From contig JADFHU010000132.1 in the NCBI GenBank assembly GCA_022567055.1, positions 1 to 10,275 on the forward strand: a stretch of DNA of 10,275 nt, written 5' to 3'. Of the stretch, positions 6,922-10,275 are shown in pieces. Every line of letters starts with the position of its first letter. Position 1 is the first letter of the stretch. The notes under the pieces are model-generated. The model saw only the letters and a program-made list of their open reading frames with translations, ran no database searches and was not told the DNA's origin. Made by a program: the position numbers and the translations under genes. Source of the DNA: Planctomycetota bacterium (GTDB lineage: Bacteria > Planctomycetota > Phycisphaerae > Sedimentisphaerales > Anaerobacaceae).

Positions 6922-7788
6922 CTAGCCAATCTCCAGGCGAACAAACCGACTGACCGTGGCCGTACCGCCCGCTTGCTTGGCCGCCTCCGACACCACCTGC
7001 TCGACGGATTTGCTGTCGTCTTTCACAAAGGGTTGCTGCAAGAGGCACTGCTCAGAAAAAAACTTCCTCAACTTACCCTCCACGATCTTATCGATGATCT
7101 CAGCGGGCTTGTTCTTGACCTGCTCGGCATAAATCTCCTTTTCCTTCTCGACGGTGTCGGCATCTATCCCTCCTTTGTCCAAGGCGAGCGGTTTGGCTGC
7201 GGTAACGTGCATCGCTACATCATTGGCGACCGCTTGCAGTGCCTCGGATCCACCGACGCGGTCATCACTGGCCTCCACCAACACCATGGCCCCGGTCTTG
7301 CCGTTAAAGTGAACGTAGTGACTGATACAGCCGGAGCCAGCCAGTCCAAACCTGGCGAACTCACCGACTTCCATCTTCTCACCCGTCTTGCTTACACACT
7401 CGGTGATCACTTCGCGAAATGCTCTTGCGTCTACCACTGTCGCCAACAGACTCTCGACACTTTCCGTCTCGCACGCCATCGCGTAGTCCCCCAAGAGATG
7501 GGCGGCGGCGACAAACCCGTCGCTCCTTGCAACAAAGTCGGTCTCGCAACAGAGGCTCGCAATGACACCCACCCTGCCGTCGTCGCTGGTCTTACTGACG
7601 ACCAGACCGTTGGCGGTCTCCCGGTCGGATCGTTTTTCCAGGGTGGCCACCCCCTTCTTCCGGAGCGCCTCCATCGCCAACTCGACATCCCCATCTGCTT
7701 CACTGAGGGCCTTCTTACAGTCCATCATGCCTTGGCCACTCATTTTTCGAAGCGCCATAACCGCAGACGCTGAAATCTCTGCCACCAT
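6922..7788 (-). CDS. tsf: Translation elongation factor Ts
   Basis: The 288-residue protein is the guanine nucleotide exchange factor for EF-Tu. The N-terminal UBA-like domain runs from the start through LRKMSGQGMMDCKKAL (13-28), the first family signature, to LRKKG. The core begins with CETDFVAR (81-88), the second signature, whose Asp-Phe pair inserts near the EF-Tu magnesium site. The later KPLALDKG, EIYAEQVKNKP and IVEGKLRKFF stretches match the usual C-terminal subdomain and coiled-coil region. The ATG at 7788 is preceded by AGGAG at 7 bases; an overlapping out-of-frame ATG at 7792 is ignored. It is 87 bases downstream of rpsB and so probably cotranscribed with it. A long antisense frame on the other strand is a shadow. 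Confidence 0.97.
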   Translation of the reverse strand: MVAEISASAVMALRKMSGQGMMDCKKALSEADGDVELAMEALRKKGVATLEKRSDRETANGLVVSKTSDDGRVGVIASLCCETDFVARSDGFVAAAHLLGDYAMACETESVESLLATVVDARAFREVITECVSKTGEKMEVGEFARFGLAGSGCISHYVHFNGKTGAMVLVEASDDRVGGSEALQAVANDVAMHVTAAKPLALDKGGIDADTVEKEKEIYAEQVKNKPAEIIDKIVEGKLRKFFSEQCLLQQPFVKDDSKSVEQVVSEAAKQAGGTATVSRFVRLEIG

Positions 7789-7875
7789 TCATACACTCCT
7801 GTTCACAGTGTGTGTCACTCGCCCCCCCCTGGCCACCCAAGCCAAGGCATCAACACCTCCAACGCGTCCACTGGC

Positions 7876-8805
7876 TCACTGGGGGGCCGGGGACTCATCG
7901 GCCTGCGGCTGCTCCCCTGCCGCCGAGGCTTGCGTTGCTGCCGGCAGAACAATAGACTCGGGCGCTGTGGTGGCCACGGGCCGAGGATCGGGCATCGGCG
8001 TCACCTCCATGGGGGGCGACGCCGCAGACTCGGGTGCCGGGTCCAAGCCATCTGCGCGGGCTGTCGCTCGACGCGAGGAGCGGCCCCGTCGGGCGACCTC
8101 AGAGGCGTCCGGCTTCGTCGCCATCATGGTCTTGCCCACGGCCACGGCGTCCGCCAATTCATCGAGGATGAGTTCGATGGCCTTAATGGAGTCATCGTTG
8201 GCGGGAATCGCCACGTCCACGGTGTCCGGATCTGAATCGGTGTCAAGCACACCAATGGTGGGAATCCCCAGAGCCTTAGCCTCTTTCAGGGCCAAATACT
8301 CTCGCTTGGCATCGACGACGACCACGCAGCCGGGCAAACGGGACATCTTGCGGACGCCGTTGAGATTCGTGAATATCTTGCGCATCTCACGTTTAAGACG
8401 GGATGCCTGCTTCTTGCTTTCTTTTTCCAACGTGCCGTCTTTTGCCATGGCCTCCAGCTTTTCCAAACGCTGCAGCCTCGAACGAATCGTCCTAAAATTC
8501 GTCAACATACCACCCAGCCAGCGCTCGGCAATATGGTGCATCTGGCATTTGGTCGCTGCCACTTCAACGGCCTTTTGCGCCTGGCGTTTGGTGCCCACAA
8601 AGCACACGTCGCTGCCGGACGATACCACTTCTGCGAGCAACTTCTTGGCCACGAGGACGCCTCTCAACGTTTGTTTCACGTCGATAATGTGGATGTTGCC
8701 GCGTTTTCCAAATATATACGGAGCCATCTTGGGGTTCCATCGGCTGGCCCCATGTCCAAAATGAACTCCTGCGTTGACAAGTTCCCGTGCTAGCTCTTTG
8801 GCCAC
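7876..8805 (-). CDS. rpsB: 30S ribosomal protein S2 with a long Ala/Pro-rich C-terminal tail
   Basis: The start is GTG at 8805, fixed by a perfect AGGAGG (8814-8819) at 8 bases and by the usual S2 opening ending NAGVHFGH (11-18). S2 signatures follow: RWNPKMAPYIFG (22-33), RGNIHIIDV (35-43), FVGTKRQAQ (69-77), ERWLGGMLTNFRT (94-106) and VVVVDAKREYLAL (161-173), ending the globular core with IPANDDSIKAIELI (200-213). A family protein would normally stop near residue 226. This one continues for about 80 residues rich in Ala, Pro, Ser and Glu after a short Arg/Ser-rich basic patch (RRGRSSRRATAR, 239-250). The tail looks disordered. It is in the same uninterrupted frame, so it is not a frameshift fusion visible here. 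First gene of the rpsB-tsf-pyrH-frr cluster. Confidence 0.97.
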   Translation of the reverse strand: MAKELARELVNAGVHFGHGASRWNPKMAPYIFGKRGNIHIIDVKQTLRGVLVAKKLLAEVVSSGSDVCFVGTKRQAQKAVEVAATKCQMHHIAERWLGGMLTNFRTIRSRLQRLEKLEAMAKDGTLEKESKKQASRLKREMRKIFTNLNGVRKMSRLPGCVVVVDAKREYLALKEAKALGIPTIGVLDTDSDPDTVDVAIPANDDSIKAIELILDELADAVAVGKTMMATKPDASEVARRGRSSRRATARADGLDPAPESAASPPMEVTPMPDPRPVATTAPESIVLPAATQASAAGEQPQADESPAPQ

Positions 8806-8844
8806 GAAATAAACCTCCTAATACAAAATACTCTTGCAGAATAC

Positions 8845-8927
8845 CCCAGGAAACCGTTTCACTGAACGCTCCTAGCCGTTTACCGGGCAGGTTCCGACCC
8901 GACACCGTTGCCGAATCTTCTCCTGGG
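8845..8927 (-). promoter_or_regulatory. Structured rpsB leader RNA, possible S2 autoregulatory element
   Basis: In the minus-strand transcript CCCAGGAGA (plus 8919-8927) can pair with TTTCCTGGG (plus 8845-8853), nine pairs with one G-U. They close a domain of 65 bases that can hold a CGGG/CCCG hairpin and an AACG/CGTT hairpin, giving a three-way junction. It lies between the promoter at 8974-9002 and the rpsB ribosome binding site. Bacterial rpsB leaders are known targets of S2 feedback; this one resembles no leader I can name. Confidence 0.4.
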
Positions 8928-8973
8928 AAATACCTGTGTTCGGGACTGTGTACATAATAGGCCGAATTAAAAA

Positions 8974-9002
8974 AGTATCGTGAGGTAAGCCTACGGTGTC
9001 AA
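8974..9002 (-). promoter_or_regulatory. Sigma70-type promoter for the rpsB operon
   Basis: On the minus strand a perfect TTGACA (8997-9002) is followed after exactly 17 bases by GATACT (8974-8979), four of six with the -10 consensus. A T run and AATTCGG follow where transcription would begin near 8966, giving a leader of about 160 bases. A second AT-rich hexamer TATTAT (8954-8959) lacks a good -35 and is the poorer choice. Confidence 0.6.
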
Positions 9003-9026
9003 GACATTTATCGCCCTACACCGGTG

Positions 9027-9043
9027 AAAAAACCGGGCTGGTT
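9027..9043 (-). terminator. Weak intrinsic terminator candidate after the secretin-linked genes
   Basis: On the minus strand AACC-AGCCC-GGTT is followed by T residues that make a six-T run with the stem. The stem has only four pairs, and an overlapping CCGGT/ACCGG hairpin (9021-9036) competes. It lies about 150 bases beyond the stop of the small gene at 9192 and just before the rpsB promoter, where a terminator would be expected. Confidence 0.3.
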
Positions 9044-9092
9044 CACAAAAGTGTTGTGACGGGTAGCAGTCCGTGCTGACCTGTTTTCGTGT

Positions 9093-9170
9093 TCGTACTC
9101 AGCGAAGCGGTACTCGTACTCGTACTCGTAATCGAGAAGGCCGAAAAGCCGATTACGAGTACGATTACGA
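9093..9170. repeat. GTACTC hexamer tandem repeat forming a long inverted repeat
   Basis: Tandem TACTCG units at 9111-9130 form the left arm (9114-9134), which is complementary to 9150-9170 at 20 of 21 positions, around a 15-base centre that itself contains GGC and GCC. An extra TCGTACTC copy sits at 9093-9100, and CAGCGAAGCG (9100-9109) has a near-complement just outside the right arm. It lies 21 bases after the stop of the gene at 9192. I recall similar GTACGA-type arrays, read as Tyr-Glu or Arg-Thr repeats in spurious frames, scattered through planctomycete and related genomes; this could not be verified here. Confidence 0.75.
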
Positions 9171-9191
9171 CAACAAGAAGCGCTGCGCTGA

Positions 9192-9665
9192 TCAATACCA
9201 GACATTGATAATGATGTTAGGTTCCGTCTTCTTGGCCATCACCTCGCCCACACTCACATTCGTCCTCTTGATCTGGACGTCGGGGTGGGCTTTGAGCCAT
9301 TCGGTGACCTGCTCATCCAGGAAGATCAGGGCGCCCGGGTGCAGCTTGGTAAAGAAGGTTTTCAAACCCGAAATCCGCTCCTCGGGAGCCACGGCGGAGG
9401 TGGCGACGCGCGGGGCCGGTCTGTCGCCCGTCTTTGCCGCGGGCCTCTGGGCGGGCTTAACTGGCGCAGGGGGAACAACCGCCCTCTCAGGGGGCGTCGG
9501 CTTCTTCGCACTGACGCCGGCTCCCATGCTGAGAGGTTGTCGCGATACCGGCTTGGGGACGGAATCGCTGTCATCAAAGGGTATGGGCTTGTCGGCCTCC
9601 GGATCGGGGGGGGGAAAGGCGTCCTCCCCATTCTCCTTGAAGTTGATCAGATCGAAGTTGTCCAT
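9192..9665 (-). CDS. Uncharacterised small proline-rich protein downstream of a secretin gene
   Basis: The ATG at 9665 follows a perfect AAGGAGGT (9672-9679) at 6 bases, giving 157 residues; the frame is open a further 22 codons upstream, but those overlap this ribosome binding site and are unlikely to be translated. The first 30 residues (MDNFDLINFKENGE onward) are acidic. A middle stretch is rich in Pro, Ala and Lys and looks like a disordered linker. The last 60 or so form the only likely folded part: GLKTFFTKLHPGALIFLDEQ, then VTEWLKAHPDVQIKRTN and KKTEPNIIINVWY at the very end. I associate that C-terminal block with small planctomycete proteins of unknown function. There is no signal peptide or membrane segment. 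It starts 78 bases after the secretin stop and probably shares its transcript, so a role near the secretion or pilus system is possible but unproven. Confidence 0.75.
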   Translation of the reverse strand: MDNFDLINFKENGEDAFPPPDPEADKPIPFDDSDSVPKPVSRQPLSMGAGVSAKKPTPPERAVVPPAPVKPAQRPAAKTGDRPAPRVATSAVAPEERISGLKTFFTKLHPGALIFLDEQVTEWLKAHPDVQIKRTNVSVGEVMAKKTEPNIIINVWY

Positions 9666-9743
9666 GCGTCTACCTCCTTCGGCTTTGAGTGGAAACATTA
9701 TGTCCATAAACGGGCGTCCCCTCCCTGTCACCCTCCCTGCTGC

Positions 9744-10275
9744 TTAACTTCCAGTCCTATCGTTTTCTGCGACTATTTCTGTCGTCTCCGCCGCGTCCAC
9801 CTGATTCGGGTCTCCCTGCGAAATATCGTTGGGATCCATTTCCGTGGGCAAGGGGCCAGAACTCCCACCCTCGGCCATCTCTGGGCTCTCGGGGCCGTTC
9901 TGCGCCTGGGGTTTGAAGAACTCCGTCACGGCGCCGAGACCCGCCAAGGATTCCCTGAGGACCTCCGTCAGCTCCTCTGGCCCCGGCGCTCTGTGTTTTT
10001 CGCGAATGAACTCGACCATCTCCTCGTTGGGGACTCCGTAATTGGAGATGGTCGGCGTGAGAATAAAGATGACCTCTTTGGCACGCTCCTCAAAATCCTT
10101 GCTCGAAAAGAGCACGCCGAGCATCGGAATGTCTTTGAGAAAGGGGACGCCTCTCACCACAGACCGCCGCTCGGTTTTGCGGAGACCGCCGATGATCAAA
10201 CTCTCGCCCTGGCGAATCCGGTTCTCCCCGTTCGTGATGGTTCGTTCGGTGATGATGGGGGTCTGCTTCACCCCC
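9744..10275 (-). CDS. Secretin (GspD/PilQ family), C-terminal fragment cut by the window edge
   Basis: The frame is open to the window end, giving 176 visible residues. Secretins form the outer-membrane ring of type II secretion and type IV pilus machines. The family signature is intact: QGESLIIGGL, then VRGVPFLKDIPMLGVLFSS and KEVIFILTPTIS, the end of the beta-barrel gate domain. After it comes an unusually long tail of about 100 residues: a predicted helix (EEMVEFIREKHRAPGPEELTEV split by a Pro-Gly pair) and then an acidic, Pro/Asn/Gln-rich disordered end. Which secretion system it serves cannot be told without the N-terminal domains or neighbours. The GTG at 10271 is internal, not a start. 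TAA at 9744-9746. Confidence 0.88.
   Translation of the reverse strand, partial: GVKQTPIITERTITNGENRIRQGESLIIGGLRKTERRSVVRGVPFLKDIPMLGVLFSSKDFEERAKEVIFILTPTISNYGVPNEEMVEFIREKHRAPGPEELTEVLRESLAGLGAVTEFFKPQAQNGPESPEMAEGGSSGPLPTEMDPNDISQGDPNQVDAAETTEIVAENDRTGS

Noticed and set aside
6838..7773. 311-codon open frame on the plus strand over tsf
   Set aside because: Antisense shadow of a certain EF-Ts gene; no motif recognised.
7562..8764. 400-codon open frame on the plus strand across tsf and rpsB
   Set aside because: It is fully antisense to two certain genes, has no ribosome binding site or family features, and its composition is what GC-rich coding sequence gives on the opposite strand.
8881..8930. 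Cobalamin riboswitch B12-box-like string in the rpsB leader
   Set aside because: A GGAACCTGCCCGG-like string is present, but the rest of the cobalamin core is absent and the downstream gene is rpsB.
9008..9205. Tyr-Glu-repeat peptide frame on the minus strand, and the Arg-Thr-repeat frame opposite it
   Set aside because: Both arise from reading through the GTACTC hexamer palindrome; no ribosome binding site, and the repeat explains the composition.
9073..9747. 224-codon plus-strand frame over the small secretin-linked gene
   Set aside because: It starts in the hexamer repeat and is antisense to a gene with a much stronger ribosome binding site.

Overview
The window reads as a chromosomal housekeeping segment from a Gram-negative bacterium of moderate to high GC. 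The best guess is a member of the Planctomycetota or a close PVC relative. That placement is inference from four things: a planctomycete-style gluzincin lipoprotein, a small secretin-linked protein with a C-terminal block I associate with planctomycetes, a (GTACTC)n hexamer inverted repeat of a kind I recall from those genomes, and housekeeping genes scattered singly rather than in biosynthetic operons. No mobile element, CRISPR array, tRNA or rRNA was recognised.

Layout. Positions 1-502 hold the 3' end of purH (+), facing metK (572-1786, -) across a bidirectional hairpin that is a good intrinsic terminator for metK. A 237-base divergent region (1787-2023) separates metK from nadB (+). It carries a candidate metK promoter and a dyad flanked by direct repeats just above the metK Shine-Dalgarno. 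nadB (2024-3676) converges on a putative metallopeptidase lipoprotein gene (3689-4732, -) with only 12 bases between the stops. The next gap (4733-5100) has no convincing gene but holds palindromes, a possible H-type pseudoknot and a terminator-like hairpin immediately upstream of a YjbQ/UPF0047 gene (5101-5517, +). That gene overlaps the end of frr by four bases.

From 8805 down to 5514 on the minus strand lies the classic rpsB-tsf-pyrH-frr cluster: ribosomal protein S2, elongation factor Ts, UMP kinase and ribosome recycling factor. It links translation to pyrimidine nucleotide supply. Upstream is a good sigma70-type promoter (TTGACA, 17 bases, GATACT) and a leader of about 160 bases with a long closing helix, a plausible site for S2 autoregulation. 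S2 carries an unusual Ala/Pro-rich C-terminal tail.

At the right end, also on the minus strand, the C-terminus of a secretin (type II secretion/type IV pilus outer-membrane pore family) is followed by a small proline-rich protein of unknown function. This unit is separated from the rpsB promoter by the hexamer inverted repeat and a weak terminator candidate. The most promising non-textbook items are the 4841-5064 leader/ncRNA region, the rpsB leader, the hexamer element and the small secretin neighbour.
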